From: Bufo bufo
Taxonomy: Eukaryota; Chordata; Amphibia; Anura; Bufonidae
Length of the DNA stretch: 64,000 bases
Assembly (NCBI RefSeq): GCF_905171765.1
Contig: NC_053393.1
Coordinates: forward strand, 192,909,921 to 192,973,920
Direction of reading: 5' to 3'
In this document: positions 44,735-55,734 of the stretch, one piece after another
Layout: each line of letters starts with the position of its first letter
How positions within the stretch are numbered: the stretch's first letter is position 1
Position numbers and translations under genes: made by a program
Notes under the pieces: generated by a model
The model's input: only the letters and a program-made list of their open reading frames with translations
Told to the model about the DNA's origin: nothing
Database searches by the model: none

Positions 44735-45385
44735 CAGCAGAATGGAGGTAAGTATTTGAGTTTATTATTTTTATTTGCTAGCCTGCTTTTGGGCCACAAT
44801 GGGATGGGGGGGTCATTATTTTTTAACTGGAGAAAGGACTATGGGGTCATTGCAGCTGTAAAAAGGAGCATTTATGTACTTGCACCCTGTATCAGCTTAG
44901 CACAATTATTTTTGGAGGACACCATGTTTACGGCACTATAAGTTTCAGGGACACTATTTGCTGAGCACAGTTATTTTTTAAGGCACTGTGTGCCAATAAT
45001 TATTGAAAGGGATCTATCTGTGTGGTAATAGTATTTTCAGGGATTCAGGATTATCTCTTCCTGCAGTATAGTATTGGGAAGCACCGTGGGCACAGTATTA
45101 GGGGTGGCAGGTTCAGAAGGTGGGGAGAAGGATTTCAAAGTAGGAAACTAAGATGTCTGTTTGTCAAACTCTGCAGAGACAAGTGATGGCTGAAATAAAT
45201 CATCATGGCGGTCTGGTCTGAATGGAAAAGATAAAGAAAGAGAATGTCTATGTCAGAGGACACGTCACTAGAGGTGTCAGAGGTTTGTGGCGCTGTATTA
45301 CCTTGTATGTTTTGTAGCTCTGTATGTAATGTTTTCCAAGTATGTCTTTAATAGTAGGGCTGGAAGGAAGGGGTTAGGTTAATAA
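44735..45385. repeat. Second copy of the 13.5-14.7 kb dispersed repeat, inverted
   Basis: GTATTTGAGTTTATTATTTT at 44751 matches the reverse complement of 14625-14645. The stretch 45160-45385 (AACTCTGCAGAGACAAGTGA, CATCATGGCGGTCTGGTCTG, AGGGCTGGAAGGAAGGGGTT) matches the reverse complement of 13590-13800. It is diverged and lacks the minisatellite arrays. Confidence 0.75.
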
Positions 45386-46354
45386 ATTGGCATTGGCTAG
45401 GTGCACCCCTGTATACACCCTCTCTATGCTGGTACTGTGGAAATTACAATACCTTTCTATGCTGTTGGAGATTGTTAAACAATGAAAAGACATTTCAAGA
45501 CTGAGGTAGGAATGTGTATGTGGCCATTTTGGGAGCCAGTAATACAAAAACATTATATTCATTGTAATGAAGGGAGTGGTCAGACAGTAAATGTTATGGT
45601 GGTTGTGATGTAGCATTTTCTGCGCATCCACAAAAGCCAAACTACCAGTGAAATGGGATTCATCACTATAAAGAACATATTGGAGTGGAGTTCCACAGTT
45701 CAGTGGTTGTGTGCTTCACACCATTACAGCCAATGCTTGGTATTATACATAGTGATCTTAAAGAGGTATTCCCATCTCTGACAATGGGGGCATATCGCTA
45801 GGATATGCCCCCATTGTCCAACAGGTGCGGGCCCCACCTCTGGGACCCACACCTATTTCTAAAATGAAGCCTAACGCGAGGCCAGCAAAGTGGTAGCCAG
45901 CGGTGCCGGGTCCAGCCACCACCAAACCTTCCTATTGTCCAACCGAAAATAGCTGAGCAATGTGCTCAGCTATTTTTGAAATCCCCATAGGAATGAATGG
46001 GAGCATACCGTGCATCCTAGCGATATACCCCCATTGTCTGAGATGATACAACCCCTTTAACTGGTGTGCAGCTGCTTGTTCATGAAGTCCATAACAAACA
46101 GTTTTTGGGCTGTCACTTCCTAAAGTTTGAAATTCGGTAGTGAGTGATGCAACATAGCACAGACATTTTCCACATGCCACATACTTTAGCCCTCTGTGCT
46201 CCCACTCTGTGAGTTTGCAACATCTATCACTTTATGGCCATGTTGGTGTCACTATTAGATTCTTCCAGTTCACCTGTTTGCAAGGGATGTGGATGAAACA
46301 CCTCACCGCAATAATTAGGAGGGGTGTCCACATACTTTTGGCCATTTAGTGTAT
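45386..46354 (-). mobile_element. Tc1-like remnant split by a MITE
   Basis: The right end TACTTTTGGCCATTTAGTG (46331-46353) is a Tc1-type terminal repeat. On the minus strand a transposase fragment reads LYSDESHFTG with the first catalytic Asp (about 45645-45675) and continues FVDAQKM. Further C-terminal-like sequence lies at 46065-46180. The left end is lost near 45386. A MITE occupies 45758-46060. Confidence 0.75.
45758..46060. mobile_element. TTAA-flanked foldback MITE
   Basis: TTAAAGAGGTATTCCCATCT on the left and TGATACAACCCCTTTAA on the right carry TTAA. Arms with GACAATGGGGGCATATCGCT and the complement of AGCGATATACCCCCATTGTC fold together. It sits inside the Tc1 remnant. Confidence 0.85.
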
Positions 46355-46696
46355 ATCCCGTAGTGGTAAATAGATTTAATAAACTCATTTACAAATGTTG
46401 AAGACATTCCACAGCTCATTTGATTGTCTGTCTTGTACCATTGTAGGTCCACATTTGAACTTTGATAATTTTTAACCTATATAAAATCCACAATTTTTGC
46501 GGAATCATTTCCTAATATAGTTCCTATAGAAGTTAGAATTTGTGGCTACAAAACATATACTGTGACCACTGAAGCAGTTTACTACATAATGTTTATTCAT
46601 ACTCCTACACTCACTTTAATGGTGGTTGCATCTAGCCAGAATTTTGTCTCTTGACTCAAGGGAGGAGATTAATCATTAAGTAAAATTAAGTTAGTT

Positions 46697-46846
46697 TTGA
46701 GGCAGATCTTCATGCAGGATGTTCTGCCAAAGCCAGAAGTGGATCCACCAGGAATGAGAAGCTTTAATCCTTCCTTGAAATTTCAGCTTCCTTTCAAATT
46801 AACTTCTGGCTTTGACAGAAAATCCTGCAGGCAGATCTGCCTCAAA
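46697..46846. repeat. Imperfect inverted repeat
   Basis: TTTTGAGGCAGATCTTCATG then GCAGGATGTTCTGCC is mirrored at 46800-46846 by TTGACAGAAAATCCTGC and AGGCAGATCTGCCTCAAAA. Stem about 45 bp, loop about 60 bp; likely a hairpin repeat. Confidence 0.7.
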
Positions 46847-46954
46847 ACCTTGTAAAAAAAAACTCTGTGTGGCCATAAAGTTACACTTCTGTCTTGAGAT
46901 GTAACCACTTTCTATGCCACCTCTTTATTAAAAGGTTGCAGCTGATAAATCTGG

Positions 46955-47168
46955 CTCCACAATTTAACCATGCTCACTTTCCCATCCACTTGTCAAAGCT
47001 AGACTGAGTGGGTAAAATGCAAAATGTTGAAACTAAGGAAGAGTGAATCAATTCGTAATGACTCCACAGTTTAACCATGCTCACTTTCCCATCCACTTGT
47101 CAAAGCTAGACTGAGTGGGTAAAATGCAAAATGTTGAAACTAAGGAAGAGTGAATCAATTCATAATGA
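46955..47168. repeat. 107-bp tandem duplication
   Basis: The block starting CTCCACAATTTAACCATGCT (46955) is repeated from 47062 as CTCCACAGTTTAACCATGCT with only a couple of differences, so it is a recent duplication. Confidence 0.95.
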
Positions 47169-47204
47169 ACCGGGTTGCCTAACTTAAATTTTTCTGGGCT
47201 GTTG

Positions 47205-47485
47205 CTTGGGAGGTGTGCTGGGACTCACTTTTGGCCAGGCAAGCAAGAGTACCACTGCTAAATGCAATTTGACTCGTCACTCAGCAAATGTGGCGCAGTT
47301 CCACACTTTTGTCCAAATTAAAAAAAATTGGGGTGTGGCCCAGGCAGTGTGCTGGAACTGACTTATGGCCAGGTAAGCAAGAGTACCACTGCTATATGCA
47401 AAGCCTGACTCATTGGTACTATGTACAAAATAGTAAATGTAACTCTTGTCGGTCTGCAAATGTGGCGCACTTCCATACCATATGG
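47205..47485. repeat. ~140-bp diverged tandem units
   Basis: GTGTGCTGGGACTCACTTTTGG (47212) parallels GTGTGCTGGAACTGACTTAT (47347), and GCAAATGTGGCGCAGTTCCA (47284) parallels GCAAATGTGGCGCACTTCCA (47456). Spacing varies between about 135 and 172 bp. Confidence 0.8.
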
Positions 47486-47504
47486 GCAGGCGTTCTGACC
47501 CCCA

Positions 47505-48462
47505 TTAACCCGTTCGCTACCAGTGTTGTACATGTACGGCGCTGGAGCGATAGGCAAACATGGCGCCTGCTTGCACATGTAGCGGGCATTATGGCCGTCA
47601 GAACTCTGCTGTTTCAAACAGCAATAATGCCAATAGCGGAAAGTAAAGGCTTTAGATGCTGTGATCAAGTAAGATCACAGCATCTAAAGTGTCAAAAACC
47701 CGGAAGCGCTTCCTACCGACATCCCCTGTGGCCAATCGGGATGTCGATATTTGCTTTGAATGCTGTGAGTCTCGCTGACGAGACCCACAGTATTCATGCT
47801 GCAATTCTTATTTTAGTCACCAGATGGCAGGCCAACATAAGAAATGAGCAATTGACAGTAATAAACTAATTTAAAAAATACATGATGGTTCAAAATAAAA
47901 AATTAAGAAACAGATTTTATAGGCTCATATATAAGCTTCAAAATCATTACAAAAATTTTTTACATTTTTTTTTAAATATATGTAAAAAATTAAAAAAATA
48001 TAAAAGTTTAAATCACCTCCTTTCCGTATCATAAAAAAATACATACCTAAATAACAAAAAATATAAGCATCATGGGTATCACGTGACCGAAAACGCCCGT
48101 ACTATTCAAATATAAAAATATTTTTCCATTACGGCAAAAAAAACTACACATATGGGGTATTGCTGCAATCGTACTGACCCAGAGAATGAAGTGCATGGGT
48201 CAGTTTTGCCACAAATGAAATTCCGTAAAACGGCAGAGGAATTGCATTTTTTTCCCATTTCTACTCTATTTGGAATTATTTTACCGCTTCCCACTACATT
48301 GTATGCCATAATTAATCATGGCATTACAAAGTACAACTTGTCCTGCAAAAAATAAGCCCTCATACAGCTATATGAATCTAAAAATAAGCTATGGCTCAAG
48401 GAAGATAGGGAAGAAAAATCAAAACGCAAAAACAAAAAAATCTCCGGAAGTGAAAGGGTTAA
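47505..48462. mobile_element. piggyBac-like non-autonomous element, 958 bp
   Basis: It lies between TTAACCCGTTCGCTACC (47505) and GTGAAAGGGTTAA (ending 48462), with TTAA at both ends and CCC/GGG termini. The first third has several hairpins (TTTAGATGCTGTGATC with GATCACAGCATCTAAA at 47650-47690; GACATCCC/GGGATGTC at 47719-47746). The rest is A-rich, with phrases shared with 53270-53350 (CATCATGGG, AACGCC, GTACTATT). Open frames within are incidental. Confidence 0.75.
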
Positions 48463-48575
48463 GGCACTACCAACAAGCCACTTTTTTCCCATAACACCAT
48501 GTATTTTTAAAAACCATCTGTCCCCAATAAGGTACAATTTTTGTAAACTTTGTTGTATGGAAAAGCATAACATGT

Positions 48576-49238
48576 GTGACGGTGCAGTGTGTTTTTAAAC
48601 ATGCTGTTCATTCAGAAGACTTAAAGGTAGGCAGACAATGTCATAGAGCAGCAGGAAATGCTAGCAGAATGCTTGGGTGTATAGGAAGAGGCATTACCAG
48701 TAGAAAGAGGGAGGTGCTCATGCCGCTCTACAGAGCACTAGTGAGACCTCATTTGGAGTATTGTGCGCAGTACTGGAGACCATATCTCCAGAAGGATATT
48801 GATACTTTGGAGAGAGTTCAGAGAAGAGCTACTAAACTAGTACATGGATTGCAGGATAATACTTACCAGGAAAGATTAAAGGACCTTAGGATATGGTAGA
48901 AACTTTTAAATACAAAAAGGGATCAACAAGGTAAAAGAGGAGATAATATTTAAAAAAAGAAAAACTGCTACAAGAGGACATAGTTTTAAATTAGAGGGGC
49001 AAAGATTTTAAAGTAATATCAGGAAGTATTACTTTACTGAGAGAGTAGTGGATGCATGGAATAGCCTTCCTGCAGAAGTGGTAGCTGCAAATACAGTGAA
49101 GGAGTTTAAGCATGCATGGGATAGGCATAAGGCCATCCTTCATATAAGATAGGGCCAGCGGCTATCCATAGTATTCAGTATATTGGGCAGACTAGATGGG
49201 CCAAATGGTTCTTATCTGCCGACACATTCTATGTTTCT
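48576..49238 (+). mobile_element. CR1-type LINE, 5'-truncated 3' end
   Basis: The frame 48576-48899 encodes the region after the RT domain of non-LTR elements: MLGCIGRGI, LYRALVRPHLEYC, PYLQKDIDTLERVQRRATK. Further similarity in shifted frames follows to about 49150 (ending with LPAEVV-type residues). The untranslated end has GGGCAGACTAGATGGGCCAA and CATTCTATGTTTCT, resembling the octamer tail of CR1 elements. Truncation at the 5' side is normal for LINE insertions. There are stops and frame changes, so it is inactive. Confidence 0.85.
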
Positions 49239-49329
49239 AATAATGCCATCAAACATGCGTTTACCCATAGCTAAATATGTCAGTGTCACACAGACATCAT
49301 TTGCTATTGTTGATATTAAATTCAGGAGC

Positions 49330-49985
49330 TGTCACGAGGTTGTCAAGAGCCACGTCTGACTTCGTTATACCCGGGGTAAGGAAGTCGCAGCGGGTGGCTG
49401 CGCGCTCTATGTCTAAAGATAGCGCTGTTACTCAATGGTAGCTTTCTGGGTTTGCCTTGCAATCCTTTTTGTCTCACTCAGGGATCCGTAGCTTCTTCTC
49501 CTCAGCTGTTTCTTGTCCGGCACTCCCAACCTCCTTATATTCCCCTCTCCCACTTCTCTGGTTGCCAGATATAGAGCTTCCTGCCTGGACTTCTATACTG
49601 ACCCACTGGAGCTGAGTTGCGGTTATCCCTGGTTGTCGTACCAGAGCATTACCCTCCGGATCCCTGTTGGTTGTTTGTTGTCTCCCACTTGGGACTATAT
49701 GTTTTGTCAGTATTGTCTGTCCTCTCCCTAGTGTTTCCCTTTAGTGTTAGTGGTGTGGACTAGTATTCCCACCACCCTATTCACTACGTAGAGCTCATCT
49801 TAGGGAAAGCCAGGGTTTAGACACGTGATCGGCGTACGGGTGAGAAACCCGTCTAGGGACGTCAGGGCAGTCAGGTGCCAGCCTCAAGGTGAGTTAGGGG
49901 TCACCATCTTTCCCTCTCCCTTGGACAGGGCCTTCCTTTTCCCTCCCTTTGCATCACGTATGTGATCGGCACGCCGGTCGTGATA
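49330..49985 (+). mobile_element. Solo LTR (656 bp) with perfect 5-bp duplication
   Basis: GGAGC occurs immediately before (49325-49329) and after (49986-49990). The LTR starts TGTCACGAGG and ends TCGTGATA, where TGTCACGA/TCGTGACA-type ends are expected, with one change. The body is pyrimidine-rich, with no coding content (CCTCCTTATATTCCCCTCTC may be promoter-like). The 5-bp duplication fits retroviral/Gypsy integration. An ERV- versus Gypsy-derived origin cannot be separated here. Confidence 0.88.
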
Positions 49986-49990
49986 GGAGC

Positions 49991-51616
49991 TTAAGGAGGG
50001 GGGAGAGAAAAAGAAAAATTCATAATTTTTTTAAATTAAAATAGATAACATCTTTTTCTAAATATTCCGAGTTCTATGGGACTAGAGGGTGTTATATACC
50101 AATTTTCAGGGCAATAGGAGAAGCTTTGGTTTGGTTTGAATCGATTCTAGTCCTAACCGAACTTTTGGAAAAATTTGGCGAACCTGAAATGAGTCGAATC
50201 TCAAAAGATTCGGTCATCTCTAGTCGGAACATTTTCTTGTAGTGTAAGATTTTTCTAGTTTGAGAAACATTTTCTTCGCAAATTTCATGAGTTTTTGAAG
50301 CCAGCATTCCACAGTGCAGAGCTTGATAAATGTATCCCCCCCTTCCACCAACGCCTTTTCACGTGATTTCATAAAAAATAAGCTCGAAATGCTGTAAAGA
50401 AAAAAATTTGAGCTAAAAATGACATGGTGCTAAAAAAGTTGATATTCCGTTTAATCAGTATTTAGAATGAGCCTTATAAAAGGAGATGGGCAACTAGAGT
50501 TGTAACCACCAGACCTTGAGAGCCTGTAGTTATAATGGGTTTTTAGTAACCGTTCCAATACCAGATTATATTCTCTTATTACTCATGACCAGACACACTT
50601 GAACAACATGTAAACTCAACAGCTCCAACCCATGTGACGTTACCGGCAATAATGAGCGGGCTTTAGCGCTGCATTAGCCTGTAAAATGGATAGGGCAGCA
50701 CTAAAGCCCACCCATCAGTGCTGGTGATGTCACCAGCAACACTGCTAGGCAGAAGCCTCGCCTAGTAGTGCTAAAACAAACAAAAAAAAAAAACATGAAA
50801 TGCTCTGATGACAATATCAAGGCGGCCGGAGGGGTGAAAATGGGGGTATGTCTGGGTTCAGCTCTAAAATCGTTTTGGGTTTGATTGGCACAAAGTGCCC
50901 CAATTGTCCTGAAAAGTCATCTATAAGACTCTGAAGTCTCCTAGGACTGTATCCAACACCTTTCAAGCTCTTTAACACCAAGACAGCATTAGTAATGTCA
51001 AAGTGACAGTGACATATATGGCTATGGGTAAATGCGTAGCTGCCATTGGAAAAAGCCTGTTTAATAATACACTGCACTATTGGATTATTTTAAATATTAT
51101 TATTAAAAACCAGTTCAAATACTGTATTACCCCTTTTTGGTGACAGATGCTTTCTTCTCTATCTTCTGACATGTAAAAAAAAGTGGCTGCCATTTTAAGC
51201 AATTTATCTGAACGAAAAGATTCAGATTCTCTAGACTCCAAATAAAAAAGAAAAAAATTGTAAAAAAAAAATTGATTTGTTAAGATTCAATACACCCACC
51301 TTTAGTGCATGTTGCTACACGTTAAACAATCTATTGGTTGGATTAACTTATGTGCCATTTTTGCGCTGAATATACATCATGTCACATTTTAGGCAATGCC
51401 CACTTGTCTAGTGAGGTGCAAAACTGTCTAAAACACACAATAAATGTCTTGTAATTGTTGGATAACAGTTTTTTTTTTACATGTATTTAGCAAGAAATCG
51501 CTAGGGAAAACTACTAGGGGCTGGATTTAAAGCCTCACAAATGCCAATGGAGAGTATTAGAAACATTCACGGGTTGGTCATCTATTACTAACTGCACATA
51601 TGCTGGAAACAGCACA
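49991..51616. other. Mostly featureless, small hairpin at 50658-50710
   Basis: GCGGGCTTTAGCGCTGC pairs with GCAGCACTAAAGCCCAC. A motif AGATTCGGTCATCTCTAGTC (50207) resembles hAT-type MITE ends. Otherwise AT-rich, with no coding or repeat assignment. Confidence 0.5.
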
Positions 51617-52297
51617 TACACTCACCTAAAGAATTATTAGGAACACCTGTTCTATTTCTCTTTAATGCAATTATCTAGTCAACCAACCACATGGCAGTTG
51701 CTTCAATGCATTTAGGGGTGTGGTCCTGGTCAAGACAATCTCCTGAACTCCAAACTGAATGTCAGAATGGGAAAGAAAGGTGATTTAAGCAATTTTGAGC
51801 GTGGCATGGTTGTTGGTGCCAGACGGGCCGGTCTGAGTATTTCACAATCTGCTCAGTTACTGGGATTTTCACGCACAACCATTTCTAGGGTTTACAAAGA
51901 ATGGTGTGAAAAGGGAAAAACATCCAGTATGCGGCAGTCCTGTGGGCAAAAATGCCTTTTGGATGCTAGAGGTCAGAGGAGAATGGGCCGACTGATTTAA
52001 GCTGATAGAAGAGCAATGTTGACTGAAATAACCACTCGTTACAACCGAGGTATGCAGCAAAGCATTTGTGAAGCCACAACACGCACAACCTTGAGGCAGA
52101 TGGGCTAAAACAGCAGAAGACCCCACCGGGTACCACTCATCTCCACTACAAATAGGAAAAAGAGGCTACAATTTGCACGAGCTCACCAAAATTGGACTGT
52201 TGAAGACTGGAAAAATGTTGCCTGGTCTGATGAGTCTCGATTTTTTCTGTTGAGACATTCAAATGGTAGAGTCCGAATTTGGCGTAAACAGAATCAG
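51617..52297 (+). mobile_element. Tc1-like transposon, 3'-truncated
   Basis: It starts with the terminal TACACTCACCTAAAGAATTA followed by TTAGGAACACC. After the transposase D1 region it breaks off at about 52297 into an unrelated 77-bp tandem repeat, so the second half and right end are missing. Confidence 0.9.
51767..52297 (+). pseudogene. Tc1 transposase, N-terminal half with two stops
   Basis: A single frame starts at ATG 51767 (MGKKGDLSNFERGMVVGARR). The helix-turn-helix follows with SISQSAQLLGFSRTTISRVY. Stops occur at 51998-52000 and 52106-52108, but no frameshift. The first catalytic block, [12 protein letters not shown], is intact near 52220-52255, followed by RVRIWRKQNQ. The remaining catalytic blocks are lost with the truncation at 52297. 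The HTH protein part is better preserved than in the other Tc1 copies here. Confidence 0.93.
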
Positions 52298-52480
52298 AAC
52301 AGTACATTCAAGAGTAAAGGACATGTGGCACAGGTAGCTGGCAGTACAGTACACATAGGACAGGTGGAGAGCAGAACAATACATTCAAGAGTATAGGACA
52401 TGTGGCACAGGTAGCTAGCAGTACAGTACACATAGTACAGTATATGTAACACAGGTAGAGAGCATTACAGCACTTGTAGC
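52298..52480. repeat. 77-bp tandem repeat, about two and a half units
   Basis: ACATTCAAGAGTAAAGGACA (52304) and ACATTCAAGAGTATAGGACA (52381) mark unit starts. Shared inner phrases are GTGGCACAGGTAGCT and CAGTACAGTACACATAG. The third unit is partial. Its first bases continue the Tc1 reading frame, so the array abuts or grew from the breakpoint. Confidence 0.9.
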
Positions 52481-52896
52481 AAAGTACTGCAAAAAGGCTC
52501 AACTAGACTGCCAATTAGTCCATGCATTTCAGTAACAAAGCGTCTGTTGATTACCACTACATGCCACCAGTTTGATGCATTGATTGGATGTTCATTATGG
52601 CCAATCCCAGGTGTTTTACCAGTAAAGTGTACATAATGATTGACTAGATCTTACAGCCGGTCAGAAGCCATATGCTGCTGATAAGTGGATGAATATGCGG
52701 TAATAGGTTTGACTTTATGATATGAAAACTATTAGACAAAAATAATCACTCTTCCCAGACCTCCGCCATCTGCTCTTTAAAGATGACACCTGCTCATGAG
52801 CGTAGTGGGTGCAACAACCATCTTGTTTCTGCTATTTTACAAAGCAGAGACCCGGGACTAATGTCTGTAATCAGCAATAATGCTAATCACAGACAG
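52481..52896. other. No recognisable feature
   Basis: Unique-looking sequence with no supported coding region or repeat. Confidence 0.4.
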
Positions 52897-53515
52897 TTAA
52901 CCCCTCACATGCCATGGTTAAATGTGACCATAGCATTTGGGAACTCTAAAACTGAGAGCCACGTGCTTCCCAGCACAGGATGCCTTCCCTGGCTGAAATC
53001 AGGGAAGGCGTCCCATACTAGTAATAAGCCTCAACCTGTACGAGGCTTCCAGGCCAATTACTAGTATAGTTCCAAGCAGACCTACAGGTGGCAGCACTGA
53101 ATTGGAATATACTGAATCCTGTATTCTGTAAAGCGTAGATATTCATTACAGAGAAAATCTAAAGATTGCATGTTATAGGGTGACTTAAAAAAAATTAAAA
53201 AAAAAGTTTGACAAAAATATATAAAAATTCACCCCCTTTCCCTAGAAAAAAACAAAAAAAAATAATAAAAATTAAACATCATGGGCATCACCATGTGAAA
53301 AAACGCCTGTACTATTAAAATATAAAATTATTTATCCCATATGGCGAATGGTGTAATGGAAAGAAAACAAAATGGCCAATTGGCAATTTTTTCGATCAAA
53401 AAGTAGTATAAAATGGTATAAAAAAAACAACAAAAATAAGCAAAAAAAATTAGCCCTCAAACGACTCCGTAGACATAACTATAAAAAGTTATGGGGTCAG
53501 AATATGTCAATAATT
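52897..53515. mobile_element. piggyBac-like non-autonomous remnant
   Basis: It begins TTAACCCCTCACATGCC. Hairpins follow: GCCTTCCCTG/CAGGGAAGGC (52981-53010) and ACTAGTAAT/ATTACTAGT (53018-53065). The A-rich part shares CATCATGGG, AACGCCTGTACTATT and ATATAAAAT phrases with 47505-48462. The right terminal TTAA end is not found. Confidence 0.6.
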
Positions 53516-54474
53516 ATGTAAAATAAATTTTTCCAAAGTTTCGATTTTTCTTCAGTATTAAAACACAAGAAAAACTATAAAAATGTGCTATCACTGTAAT
53601 TGTACTGATCTGGAGAATGTGAGCAGAATGTGTCCTTAGAAATATCACACTGAATATGTCAGTTGTTGTAATTGTGGGTTCATATTCAGAACTAGAAATC
53701 TCCAACATAATTCTCACACTACCATATCATTGACATTTTTGGAAGTTAATAGATACAAATATTTTCTCCTACCATGGAAACTAGAAGATACTAGAAGGTC
53801 TTCTACATAAAACCCATTGCTTATGAGCCCAACCCTATACATTTCTGCTTGTTGTCCAAATATTTAAATGATTTAGTGTGGATTTCCCATTGAGACAAAA
53901 ATTCTACTTGACAATTTTTAAATGGTTTCATTTGAGTCAGAGATGTGGGCAGGGTTGTTCATACCGGTAGTTGGTAATATTTGTCAAATTTGAACATTCA
54001 AATGGCTAAAATAAATGTATTTTTCACATTGAAGGGCAGATACTACGACCTAAAAATCCATGGTCATATTTTTCTCTGATTGCTTCAAAGACAGGTCTGC
54101 TGTGGGAAAAAGATCTATTTGTTCAGTATTTCTTTCTCCAAAGCTGCAATGGTGCTTTATCATGACTTGACTGGGATAGCATGTCAAGGTGAAGCAAATG
54201 GCTAGAGTTCTGAAATCTAATTTATTTAAGCTTTGTAATCTCTAAGGATAGCAAAGGTTGTAAATCAACAGAAAAGGCAGGAAAAAGGAAAACACATCTT
54301 CCTTGAATTTATTTTGAAAATGGTTAACAAGGATCAAGCTGTATGTTACTTCCTAAAATTCCCCAAATAAGAATGTGAATGGAATATATGTATTTGTGTT
54401 TGTCATCTAGTTTTAGCTTCATCATATAAGATCAGTGTATATATTATGTTTCACGTTGGTTCTCTTCTATGAAT
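53516..54474. other. No recognisable feature
   Basis: AT-rich; no supported coding or repeat identity. Confidence 0.5.
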
Positions 54475-54736
54475 ATGCAGTGCATTCGGAAAATCTTCAG
54501 GCCTTTTCATTTTTTTCACATTTTGTTATGTTGCAGCCTTGTGCTAAAATCAAAAAAAGTTCAAGTTTTTCTCCATCAATCTTCACTCAATACCCCATAA
54601 TGAAAAAGTGAAAACAGAATATTAGAAAAATATTTGCTAATTTATTCAAAAGGAAAAAATAAAATATTGCATTGACTCAAGAATTCAGACCTTTTACCTA
54701 GGACTTAGTTAAAGCACCTTTGGCAATTACAGTCTC
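54475..54736 (-). mobile_element. Tc1-like left end fragment
   Basis: GCAGTGCATTCGGAAAATCT with TTCACATTTTGTTATGTTGC and CAATACCCCATAATG is a familiar Tc1 terminal region; AAAGCACCTTTGGCAATTAC is the antisense start of the transposase C-terminus. It stops at CAGTCTC, where the hAT end CAGGGATGCTCGGG begins. The other part was not found in the window. Confidence 0.8.
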
Positions 54737-55315
54737 CAGGGATGCTCGGGTGCTCTACCGAGTACCTGAGCACAATGGAAGTCAATGGGAGAACCCGAGC
54801 ATTAAACCAGGCCCCCTCTGCTCTGAAGAGGGGAGGGTGTCTGGTTCACATGAAAATGTCAGAAATTGATGGAAACACCACTGAAATGGTTCGGGAACAG
54901 AATGCGGAGGATGTCTGGATGCATCTTGGACTCCCAGGTCGCTGCTGGGAACAATGTTGTCCGAGTAGAACGCCAATTTTACAGGCTGCCAATAATACAC
55001 ACAAAACCGAAGATAAAATCGATTTTATAGGAAAAATTGTTAGGAAACATTCTTTCCTGTATATTTACTTGTATATAAAGTGCAAGTGCTGCCAAAAATT
55101 ACAAGGAAGAGGCACTCCGATACAACCTGTATATCACATAAAGGAGGGCCTCATTCACATTGTGGTACAATTGTTCGGGTAATGGGACTTCTACACTCAT
55201 AAAGCTTATGCACTAAGTGAACGGGCTGCCAAAAATTACAAGGAACCGGCACTCCAATACACCCTTTATTACACATAAAGGAGGGCATCATACACACCCT
55301 TGAAAAATTGTGATT

Positions 55316-55605
55316 GACGGCCTGCTGGTGAACCTCTAAAACATTAGGGGCGAGGGCCTGCTGCTGATCTGACCATCTAAAAAATTAGGGGCGAGGGTTT
55401 GCTGCTGAGCTGACCATCTAAAACATTAGGGGTGAGGGCCTGCTGCTGAGATGACCATCTAAAACATTAGGGGCGAGAGCCTGCTGCTGAGCGCACCATC
55501 AAAAAAATTATGGTTGAGGGCCTGCTGCTGAGCTGACCATCGAAAAAATTATGGTTGAGGGCCTGCTGCTGAGCTGACCCTCTAAAACATTAGGAGCGAG
55601 GGCAG
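55316..55605. repeat. 41-bp minisatellite
   Basis: Units like TAAAACATTAGGGGCGAGGG-CCTGCTGCTGAGCTGACCATC repeat about seven times at 41 bp with few changes. Confidence 0.93.
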
Positions 55606-55734
55606 CCTAATAAGCATGCTGATATGATTGAGGAGGAGGATGAGAAAAGGAAGATTGAACCATATACCCTTTGGTGCATGAGAATACTGTGTATTCAATA
55701 CTCCATAAAAGCCACATTTAAAGTGTTTTTATGT

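Noticed and set aside
47288..47869. 193-codon open frame
   Set aside because: It crosses from a tandem repeat into a non-coding TTAA element with hairpins; no conserved motif.
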